From the NCBI GenBank assembly GCA_002424525.1, contig DIKJ01000249.1:23861-29844 (forward strand): a DNA stretch of 5,984 bases. The letters run 5' to 3'. This document shows, piece by piece, positions 1 through 5,378 of this stretch (positions within the stretch are counted from its first letter, which is position 1; the number at the start of each line of letters is the position of its first letter). The notes beneath the pieces were generated by a model. That model had not been told where the DNA came from. It made no database searches and saw only the letters and a list, made by a program, of their open reading frames with translations. The stretch is from Bacteroidales bacterium UBA5621 (GTDB taxonomy: Bacteria > Bacteroidota > Bacteroidia > Bacteroidales > VadinHA17). Made by a program: the position numbers and the translations under genes.

Positions 1-25
1 CCGCGTAGCGGCGATCTGCTTGTAG
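1..25 (+). repeat. REP-like palindrome, type a (edge-truncated)
   Basis: Stem CCGC (1-4), loop GTA (5-7) and stem GCGG (8-11) are followed by a 10-nt tail CGATCTGCTT (12-21) and GTAG (22-25). If the base just outside the window is G, the stem extends to five pairs with C12. The layout (4-nt arms, 3-nt loop, 10-nt tail, GTAG) is identical to that of the tandem units at 593-667 read on the minus strand, and 7 of 10 tail bases agree although the stem differs. A 27-nt linker separates it from the next palindrome. Confidence 0.55.
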
Positions 26-52
26 AAAGGGTAATCCAAATAGAATTTAGAG

Positions 53-73
53 CTCCGGAGGAGCGGCCTGTAA
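53..73 (+). repeat. REP-like palindrome, type b, next to the transposase stop codon
   Basis: Stem CTCC (53-56), loop GGA (57-59) and stem GGAG (60-63) are followed by tail CGGCCTGTAA (64-73). G52 and C64 add a fifth pair. The tail matches 8 of 10 bases of the tail in the right-hand tandem units, while the stem is different. It begins three bases beyond the transposase stop codon (77-79). On the transposase mRNA it would form a GC-rich hairpin followed by a moderately U-rich stretch, so it might also help end or protect that transcript. No clean terminator U-tract is present. Confidence 0.6.
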
Positions 74-76
74 CGA

Positions 77-535
77 TTATATCCAGTCAAACAGATACCT
101 CGGATCATAATCAACCTCAAATTTATCTAACAATTTCAGGTATTCCTCTTTAAATGATGCTCTTTTATGATGTTCTTCCTGATTATTTATATAATGAATT
201 ACATCGTCTATCTGTGAACGTGAATAAGAAAATGCGCCGTAACCTTCCTGCCATTGAAATTTACCAGGCATCCATTTCTTTTCGTTTATGAATTTCGATG
301 AATTTGCTTTAATATCCCTTAGCAAATCAGGCAAAGGCTGGGAAGGATTATACCCGATAAAGATATGGACATGATCAGGCATAAAATTAATTGCCAATAA
401 TTTATGCTTCCGGTATTGAATGATTCCTGTAGTGTACTTATGTAATTCTTCTTTATGTTTCTGGGGAATTACGTTTTCATGCCTTATTGGCGAAAACACC
501 AATTGAAGGTAGATCTGGGTGTATACATTAGCCAT
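77..535 (-). CDS. REP-associated tyrosine transposase (IS200-like, HUH Y1 family)
   Basis: 152-residue single-domain protein of the Y1 transposase family, which cuts and rejoins single-stranded DNA at hairpin-marked sites through a 5'-phosphotyrosine link. The HUH metal-binding motif is H55-V-H57 within FMPDHVHIFIG (51-61). The nucleophile is most likely Y115 in VIHYINNQEEHH (112-123). The WQEGYGAFSYS stretch (95-105) is typical of REP-associated and IS200-like members. The length is normal and the frame is intact, so it looks functional. The MANVYTQIY start is the usual one for close relatives. There is no clear Shine-Dalgarno site. No TnpB accessory gene is adjacent, as expected for IS200-type or domesticated RAYT proteins. 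Palindromes lie on both sides, with three perfect copies upstream. It follows leuB in the same direction after 132 nt, so operon read-through could express it. Alternative reading: an ordinary IS200/IS605 transposase whose own ends happen to be these hairpins. Confidence 0.9.
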   Translation of the reverse strand: MANVYTQIYLQLVFSPIRHENVIPQKHKEELHKYTTGIIQYRKHKLLAINFMPDHVHIFIGYNPSQPLPDLLRDIKANSSKFINEKKWMPGKFQWQEGYGAFSYSRSQIDDVIHYINNQEEHHKRASFKEEYLKLLDKFEVDYDPRYLFDWI

Positions 536-562
536 AGTCCAGGTAACATATTTATTCCATTT

Positions 563-591
563 TAAAGATAGATTTTTTTTTTGGCTTTCAA
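563..591 (-). promoter_or_regulatory. Possible Bacteroidota-type promoter for the transposase gene
   Basis: Read on the minus strand, TATCTTTA (570-563) matches the Bacteroidota -7 consensus TAnnTTTG except for the last base. A TTG (591-589) lies 18 nt upstream as a possible -33 element, slightly closer than the usual 19-21. Almost all of the spacer is a run of ten A (582-573). Transcription would start around 556, leaving about 20 nt before the start codon. The -33 element overlaps the edge of the tandem palindromes. These are short, low-information motifs in A+T-rich DNA, so the call is tentative. Confidence 0.27.
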
Positions 592-592
592 G

Positions 593-667
593 CTACAAAC
601 AGGCCGCACCTACGGTGCTACAAACAGGCCGCACCTACGGTGCTACAAACAGGCCGCACCTACGGTG
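593..667 (-). repeat. Three perfect 25-bp tandem REP units abutting the leuB stop codon
   Basis: Three identical 25-bp units occupy 593-617, 618-642 and 643-667 with no mismatch. Read on the minus strand each has stem CACC, loop GTA, stem GGTG, then a 10-nt tail CGGCCTGTTT, then GTAG. GTAG therefore lies just 5' of the next unit's stem, the position in which a GTAG tetranucleotide is described for enterobacterial REPs. The unit nearest leuB lacks its upstream GTAG because the leuB stop codon (670-668) begins at the next base. In the leuB transcript the three hairpins would form immediately after translation ends. They could slow 3'-to-5' decay, as REPs do in Escherichia coli, or serve as substrates for the adjacent transposase. 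No spacers separate the units, so this is not a CRISPR array. Confidence 0.95.
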
Positions 668-1729
668 TTAAACCCTTTCAGCGACCAGGTCGCCGACTTC
701 GGTTGTTGAATAACCCATTCTGCCGGCTCCCATGTCTTTCAGTTTATTGGCTGTTACGTCCATAACAGCATTTTCTATGGCGCGTGCAGCATCCTCTTCC
801 CCCAGATGTTCGAGCATCATGGCACCGCATGAAACAGATGCCAGGGGATTAATAATATTCATACCGGTATATTTCGGGGCTGAACCGCCAATTGGCTCAA
901 ACATCGAAACCCCCTCAGGATTGATGTTTCCTCCTGCGGCAATACCCATTCCTCCCTGGGTAATGGCTCCCAGATCGGTTATGATATCTCCGAACATATT
1001 TGTGGTAACAATCACGTCAAACCATTCCGGGTTTTTGATCATCCACATGCAGGTGGCGTCTACGTGATAATACTCACGTTTTATATCGGGGTAGCTGGCT
1101 TCGCCAATCTCATGAAAAGCTCTTTCCCAGAGATCAAAGACGAAGGTAAGGACATTCGTTTTGCCGCATAGCGCCAGGGTTTTCTTTTTGTTCCTCTTTC
1201 TGGTGTAATCAAAAGCATAGCGGAGGCACCGTTCAACCTGCATACGGTTATAGACCATATTCTGTACGGCCACCTCATGCGGTGTCCCTTTTAATGTAAC
1301 ACCTCCTATTCCTGTGTATACATCGCCGGTATTTTCCCTGACCACCACATAATCGATATGCTCGGGTCCCTTATTTTTCAGAGGAGTCTCCACTCCGGGG
1401 TAGAGTTTGACCGGGCGAAGGTTTATGTATTGATCCAGCTCAAACCGCAGTCTGAGAAGGATCCCCTTTTCCAGTATTCCCGGCTTAACTTCGGGATGTC
1501 CTATCGCACCAAGGAAAATAGAATCAAACTTTTTCAACTCTTCTGCTGCTGAGTCAGGGAGTACTTCCCCGGTCCTGAGAAAACGGTCTCCTCCGAAATC
1601 AAACTCATCGTAGTTAAGGTTAAATCCAAATTTAGATGCTGCGGCACTTAATACCTTTCTGCCCTCCCTTACCACTTCCGGCCCTGTGCCATCGCCTGGT
1701 ATTACCGCAATATTATAGGATCTGCTCAT
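668..1729 (-). CDS. leuB: 3-isopropylmalate dehydrogenase (LeuB)
   Basis: 353-residue beta-decarboxylating dehydrogenase. It oxidises 3-isopropylmalate to 4-methyl-2-oxopentanoate for leucine and, with CimA upstream, probably 3-methylmalate to 2-oxobutyrate for isoleucine. Visible motifs: IPGDGTGPEV (10-19); substrate arginines R95 and R105 in LRLRFELDQYINLRPV, and R131; L91 at the position that contacts the isopropyl group; catalytic Y138 and K190; metal-binding D224, D248 and D252. No isocitrate-type SxN motif is seen. The sequence resembles the actinobacterial LeuB type more than the Bacteroides or E. coli type as I recall them. At the cofactor site it reads GGSAPKYTG (281-289): K286-Y287 replace the Asp-Ile of NAD enzymes, which suggests NADP. 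It is the last gene of the operon, 36 nt after cimA; its A+T-rich leader lacks an obvious promoter. Its stop codon touches the tandem palindromes. A tartrate or malate dehydrogenase is a less likely alternative, given the operon. Confidence 0.93.
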   Translation of the reverse strand: MSRSYNIAVIPGDGTGPEVVREGRKVLSAAASKFGFNLNYDEFDFGGDRFLRTGEVLPDSAAEELKKFDSIFLGAIGHPEVKPGILEKGILLRLRFELDQYINLRPVKLYPGVETPLKNKGPEHIDYVVVRENTGDVYTGIGGVTLKGTPHEVAVQNMVYNRMQVERCLRYAFDYTRKRNKKKTLALCGKTNVLTFVFDLWERAFHEIGEASYPDIKREYYHVDATCMWMIKNPEWFDVIVTTNMFGDIITDLGAITQGGMGIAAGGNINPEGVSMFEPIGGSAPKYTGMNIINPLASVSCGAMMLEHLGEEDAARAIENAVMDVTANKLKDMGAGRMGYSTTEVGDLVAERV

Positions 1730-1765
1730 TTAATTATATTTTTGTTTTATGATTATAAAAAATTG

Positions 1766-3337
1766 TTATACGGCAGGAAACTGAACCGCCAGCTGGAGAT
1801 TCTCCTTTTCTTTCTCCTTCCCGTTCAGGCCTTCGATAATGTTGAGCATTTTTTCAGTGGCTTTGATTGCCGATTCAGTCTGGTCCGCATCCAGTCCTTT
1901 GGTTTTAAACTCTTTTCCTTTAAAGTTCCATGTGATGATCGTTTCGACAAGGGCGTCTGTCCTGCCGCCTGGTGGTATGGAAACCTGGTAATCGGTAAGA
2001 AGGGGATAATCTTTCCCGAGCCTGTCGTAGATAACCCTCAGAGCCTTCATGAATGCATCATACTGGCCGTCGCCCGAAGATGTTTCCTGATAAAGGTTCC
2101 CGTCAATCTCGATCTGAACGCTGGCAAACGGTTTCAGCCCGTACGAAAGTGACAGGGAATAATTCTTGATGAAGATCTTATACTCGGTTATGTCGTTTCC
2201 GAGAACGTCAGCTATAATAAAAGGAAGATCTTCGGTTGTGACATTTTCTTTTTTGTCTCCGAGCTCGATCACTCTCTGGGTTACTTTGGCAAGCGATTCC
2301 GGGTTAAGGAAAAGGCCGAACTCTTCGAGGTTCTTTTTTACTGATGCCTTGCCCGACTGCTTGCCCATGGCATATTTCCTCTTTCTCCCAAACCGTTCAG
2401 GGAGCAGGTTATTATAGTAAAGATTATCCTTGTTGTCACCATCGGCATGAATACCCGATGTTTGCGTAAAGACGTTCTCACCGATGACAGGCTTGTTTAC
2501 TGGTATCCTTACGCCGCTGAAAGTCTCGACGATCTTGCTGATTTTGGTGATCTCAAATTCGTTGATGTCTGTTTCTGCTTCGAGCTGATCGCGAAGCACC
2601 CCTGTTATGCTTGAGAGAGGTGCATTGCCTGCTCTTTCCCCAAGGCCATTGACGGTGGTGTGAATACCCCTGATGCCTGCCTTTAACGCAGAGAAAACGT
2701 TCGCTACGGCGAGATCGTAATCGTTGTGGGCGTGAAAATCAAAATGCAGGGAGGGATATTTTTCCACCATTCTCCTGCAGAATTCGTAAGTCTGCTCCGG
2801 ATTGAGAATCCCCAGAGTGTCAGGCAGCATGAATCTTGTGATCCTCTCATCCTTAAGGGAATCCATCATGTAGTATACATATTCCTCAGAGTGTATCATT
2901 CCATTGGACCAGTCTTCGAAATAGAGGTTGACCTCCATATCGCGCGAAGCGGCCCCGGTGAGTATGTCCCTGATGTCGGCGACATGTTGGGAAGGTGTTT
3001 TGCGCAACTGTTTCTCGAGATGACGAAGGGATCCCTTGCAGAGAAGGTTAACCACCTTACAACCTGCATCACTGATCCAGTTCAGGGAGATATCCCCGTC
3101 AACAAAACCAAGAACTTCAACCTTTCTTTGAAGATTATTCTGCATTGCCCATTCGGTTATTCTGCGGGTAGCCTCAAACTCGCCGGCGGAGACACGTGCG
3201 GAAGCTACTTCGATACGATCGACCCTCACATCAGCCAGAAGGATCCTGGCTATATGAAGTTTTTCGAGGGGTGAGTAGGACACGCCCTGCATCTGTTCCC
3301 CGTCTCTAAGGGTTGTATCCATTATCTCTATTCTCAT
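1766..3337 (-). CDS. cimA: (R)-citramalate synthase (CimA, Leptospira type)
   Basis: 523-residue LeuA-family enzyme that condenses pyruvate with acetyl-CoA to (R)-citramalate, the first step of the threonine-independent isoleucine route. TIM-barrel motifs: MDTTLRDGEQ (6-15, R11-D12), E141 in LYFEDWSN, PDTLG (172-176, T174), HAHND (202-206, metal ligands H202 and H204), LGERAGN (232-238), and linker TSGIHADG (293-300, H297). Compared with the Leptospira interrogans enzyme as I recall it, catalytic residues align at a constant offset of five. The pocket residues linked to pyruvate selectivity (Leu81, Leu104, Tyr144) correspond to L76, L99 and Y139. A C-terminal regulatory domain (about 385-505) with GDGQYDAFM and IPPGGRTDALVET is present, so isoleucine feedback is expected. 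A charged tail (507-513, GKEKEKE) extends past the usual end. The start overlaps the leuD stop as ATGA. It is not a second leuA, which is already in the operon; a relaxed isopropylmalate or citramalate synthase remains possible. Confidence 0.88.
   Translation of the reverse strand: MRIEIMDTTLRDGEQMQGVSYSPLEKLHIARILLADVRVDRIEVASARVSAGEFEATRRITEWAMQNNLQRKVEVLGFVDGDISLNWISDAGCKVVNLLCKGSLRHLEKQLRKTPSQHVADIRDILTGAASRDMEVNLYFEDWSNGMIHSEEYVYYMMDSLKDERITRFMLPDTLGILNPEQTYEFCRRMVEKYPSLHFDFHAHNDYDLAVANVFSALKAGIRGIHTTVNGLGERAGNAPLSSITGVLRDQLEAETDINEFEITKISKIVETFSGVRIPVNKPVIGENVFTQTSGIHADGDNKDNLYYNNLLPERFGRKRKYAMGKQSGKASVKKNLEEFGLFLNPESLAKVTQRVIELGDKKENVTTEDLPFIIADVLGNDITEYKIFIKNYSLSLSYGLKPFASVQIEIDGNLYQETSSGDGQYDAFMKALRVIYDRLGKDYPLLTDYQVSIPPGGRTDALVETIITWNFKGKEFKTKGLDADQTESAIKATEKMLNIIEGLNGKEKEKENLQLAVQFPAV
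3334..3337 (-). promoter_or_regulatory. leuD-cimA ATGA overlap (translational coupling site)
   Basis: The cimA start ATG (3337-3335) and the leuD stop TGA (3336-3334) share bases in an ATGA overlap. The preceding mRNA is A-rich and has no clear Shine-Dalgarno motif, so cimA translation probably depends on ribosomes terminating at leuD. This would tie citramalate synthase output to the isomerase small subunit. Confidence 0.6.
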
Positions 3338-3936
3338 GCGAATACTTTTTTCTTATTTTCAAATTCAAGAATATGGTTTTGAACACCAAGAAGGTAATCA
3401 ATATCATCAAGCCCATTGAGCAGGCACTCCTTTTTATAGGGGTTTATATCGAACCTGATTGACAATCCTATAGGGAGGATAGTGAACAGCTGTTCCTGAA
3501 GATCGATCTGCACTTTTGTTTCAGGTTCAGCCTTAACCAGATTAAGAAGTTCTTTAAAGATCTTTCCGGGCAACACCACCGGCAGAAGTCCGTTATTCAG
3601 TGCATTGTTCCTGAAGATATCCGCGAAGTAACTGGAAACAACTGCTTTAAATCCGTAGTCATGAACGGCCCAGACAGCATGTTCCCTGCTTGAGCCGCAT
3701 CCGAAATTCTTTCCCGCAACCAGAATTTCACCCTTGTAACTGGAATCATTCAGGACAAAATTCATGTTCTTAAGGCCATTCTTGTCATATCTCCAGTCGC
3801 GGAACAGATTATCCCCGAACCCCTCCCTGGAGGTTGCTGTAAGGAACCTTGCCGGAATGATCTGATCAGTATCGACGTTTTCGAATGGCAAGGGAACGCA
3901 TGTTGATTCAACGATCCTGATTTTTGCTTTTGACAT
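3334..3936 (-). CDS. leuD: 3-isopropylmalate dehydratase small subunit (LeuD)
   Basis: 200-residue swivel-domain subunit of isopropylmalate isomerase, the usual length for bacterial LeuD. It pairs with LeuC to convert 2-isopropylmalate to 3-isopropylmalate by dehydration and rehydration in the cytoplasm. Seen motifs: ENVDTDQIIPARFLT (19-33), the loop region that helps set substrate choice; GKNFGCGSSREHA (75-87), the conserved swivel-domain signature; and FADIFRNNALNNGLLPV (104-120). The gene begins 24 nt after leuC and ends in a 4-nt overlap with cimA. Given the adjacent citramalate synthase, the LeuCD pair probably also isomerises citramalate to 3-methylmalate, as in Leptospira and Methanocaldococcus. 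The sequence is intact with no odd residues. The leader is A-rich with only a weak GAAGAG just before the start. Confidence 0.95.
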   Translation of the reverse strand: MSKAKIRIVESTCVPLPFENVDTDQIIPARFLTATSREGFGDNLFRDWRYDKNGLKNMNFVLNDSSYKGEILVAGKNFGCGSSREHAVWAVHDYGFKAVVSSYFADIFRNNALNNGLLPVVLPGKIFKELLNLVKAEPETKVQIDLQEQLFTILPIGLSIRFDINPYKKECLLNGLDDIDYLLGVQNHILEFENKKKVFA

Positions 3937-3960
3937 CTCTTCGTTTTTTTTGGTGTTCTG

Positions 3961-5364
3961 TTAACTTAACAATTCCCTCGGATCTGTTATTCTTCCGGTA
4001 ATGGCAGCAGCTGCTGCAGTAAGAGGGCTTGCAAGCAGAGTACGTGCACCCGGACCCTGTCGGCCCTCAAAGTTCCTGTTCGACGTTGATACGGCATATT
4101 TCCCGGGAGGGATCTTATCCTCATTCATTGCCAGACAGGAAGAGCAGCCCGGCTGTCGGAGCTTAAAGCCTGCATTACGCAGGATTACATCAATGCCCTC
4201 CTCAATTGCCTGTTTCTCAACCATTTTTGAACCGGGTACGATGAGTGCAGATACATTTGAGGCTCTTCTTTTTCCTTTGACCAGGTGGGCAAAAGCTCTC
4301 AGGTCTTCAATCCTTCCGTTGGTACAGCTTCCCAGGAATACATAGTCAACAGGATGTCCGATAATTTTCATTCCCGGCTTGAATCCCATGTAATTTAGCG
4401 ATTTTAGCCATGTTGCAGCTGATTCGCCATTGAGACTCTCCACAAGCGGGATAGTTTCATCAACAGCCATGCCCATCCCCGGGTTTGTCCCGTAAGTGAT
4501 CATGGGTTTTATCAGATCAGCATTAAACTCATGTTCTTTTTCGAATTGTGCATTTTGATCTGTTTTCAGATTTTTCCAGCTCTCAAACAGTAATGAAGGG
4601 CCATTTTCGCCATCTTCCCTCTGGATTCTTCTGAGATACTCGAAAGTGGTCTCATCCGGTGCAATCAATCCGCCTCTGGCACCCATTTCGATGCTCATAT
4701 TGCAGACAGTCATCCTTGCCTCCATGCTCAGGTCCCTTATGGCCGATCCAGCGTACTCGATAAAGAAGCCAGTCGCCCCGCCAGTTGAGAGCCGGGAAAT
4801 AATATACATTATTATATCCTTGGAAGTCACCCCTTTCTGAAGGTCGCCATTTACCGTTATCCGCATTCTTTTAGGCCGTGTCTGGAGGATGCATTGTGTG
4901 GCAAGGACCATTTCAACCTCGCTGGTACCGATACCGAAGGCTATGGTTCCGAATGCTCCGTGGGTGGAGGTATGGCTGTCGCCGCATACAATCGTCATTC
5001 CCGGGCGGGTATAACCCTGTTCGGGACCGACAACATGAACTATGCCATTTTCAGGATGATTAAGACCAAGATATCTGATACCGTATGCCTTGCAGTTCCC
5101 CTCCAGGGTCTCTACCTGTTTCCTTGATGTCTCGTCCTTTATGGGAAGATCCTGATCGGCAGTAGGAATATTGTGATCGGCTGTTGCAAGGGTTCTCTCC
5201 GGTCTGAAGACAGAAATTCCTCTTTCCCTCAGCCCGTTGAATGCCTGTGGGCTGGTAACCTCGTGGATATAATGCTGATCGATATACAGTACATCCGGTC
5301 CGCCCTCAATTGTCCTCACCACATGATCATCCCAGATCTTGTCAAAAATTGTTTTCGGTGCCAT
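3961..5364 (-). CDS. leuC: 3-isopropylmalate dehydratase large subunit (LeuC)
   Basis: 467-residue aconitase-family subunit that carries the [4Fe-4S] cluster and works with LeuD on 2-isopropylmalate, and probably on citramalate here. The three cluster cysteines are C347 in [14 protein letters not shown] (343-356) and C407 and C410 in [13 protein letters not shown] (404-416), the same positions as in the E. coli enzyme. [13 protein letters not shown] (127-139), TADHNIPT (61-68) and [12 protein letters not shown] (426-437) are the expected substrate and cluster-surrounding motifs. Length and N-terminus ([16 protein letters not shown]) are typical of bacterial LeuC, which supports this start. 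It lies 14 nt after leuA and 24 nt before leuD, with no promoter evident in either gap. The frame is intact. Mitochondrial-type aconitase or homoaconitase is unlikely, given the separate small subunit and the neighbours. Confidence 0.96.
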   Translation of the reverse strand: MAPKTIFDKIWDDHVVRTIEGGPDVLYIDQHYIHEVTSPQAFNGLRERGISVFRPERTLATADHNIPTADQDLPIKDETSRKQVETLEGNCKAYGIRYLGLNHPENGIVHVVGPEQGYTRPGMTIVCGDSHTSTHGAFGTIAFGIGTSEVEMVLATQCILQTRPKRMRITVNGDLQKGVTSKDIIMYIISRLSTGGATGFFIEYAGSAIRDLSMEARMTVCNMSIEMGARGGLIAPDETTFEYLRRIQREDGENGPSLLFESWKNLKTDQNAQFEKEHEFNADLIKPMITYGTNPGMGMAVDETIPLVESLNGESAATWLKSLNYMGFKPGMKIIGHPVDYVFLGSCTNGRIEDLRAFAHLVKGKRRASNVSALIVPGSKMVEKQAIEEGIDVILRNAGFKLRQPGCSSCLAMNEDKIPPGKYAVSTSNRNFEGRQGPGARTLLASPLTAAAAAITGRITDPRELLS

Positions 5365-5378
5365 AAAAGGGTTTTCTG

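Larger units (their letters stand above)
1..667. mobile_element. REP/RAYT module: transposase gene flanked by inverted palindromic repeats
   Basis: This stretch joins one HUH transposase gene (77-535, minus) to five short palindromes: two on its left reading on the plus strand (1-25 and 53-73) and three tandem copies on its right reading on the minus strand (593-667). In both sets the hairpin is outside and the unpaired tail points toward the gene, so the gene sits between inverted repeats. The region looks more A+T-rich than the adjacent operon. This layout resembles the REP-associated tyrosine transposase loci known from enterobacteria and pseudomonads, where the transposase lies between inverted REPs that are scattered elsewhere in the genome. 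The left boundary is not seen: the first palindrome starts at the window edge. No target-site duplication or tnpB partner is visible. The extent is my inference. Confidence 0.6.

Noticed and set aside
573..593. Rho-independent terminator using the run of ten T
   Set aside because: On the transcribed minus strand the run is A, not T. The short GCTT/AAGC palindrome at 584-593 would be followed by A in the operon transcript, and no plus-strand gene ends here.
593..667. CRISPR-like repeats
   Set aside because: The units are directly adjacent with no spacers, there are only three, and no cas gene is present. The hairpin-tail layout fits REPs.
668..1729. Isocitrate dehydrogenase, suggested by the Lys-Tyr cofactor motif
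   Set aside because: The isocitrate-binding Ser-Asn motif is absent, the LeuB-type LLRLR and NLRP substrate segments are present, and the gene ends a leucine operon.
1742..2152. 136-codon plus-strand open frame opposite the cimA 3' end
   Set aside because: It is an antisense shadow of the cimA regulatory domain, with no recognisable domain or start signal.
2726..3274. 182-codon plus-strand open frame opposite cimA
   Set aside because: It lies fully inside a strongly recognised gene, shows no family motif, and is explained as an antisense shadow of a codon-biased gene.
1766..3337. Duplicate leuA or homocitrate synthase
   Set aside because: The pocket residues and overall sequence match Leptospira-type citramalate synthase, a full leuA is already in the operon, and no lysine or nitrogenase genes are nearby.
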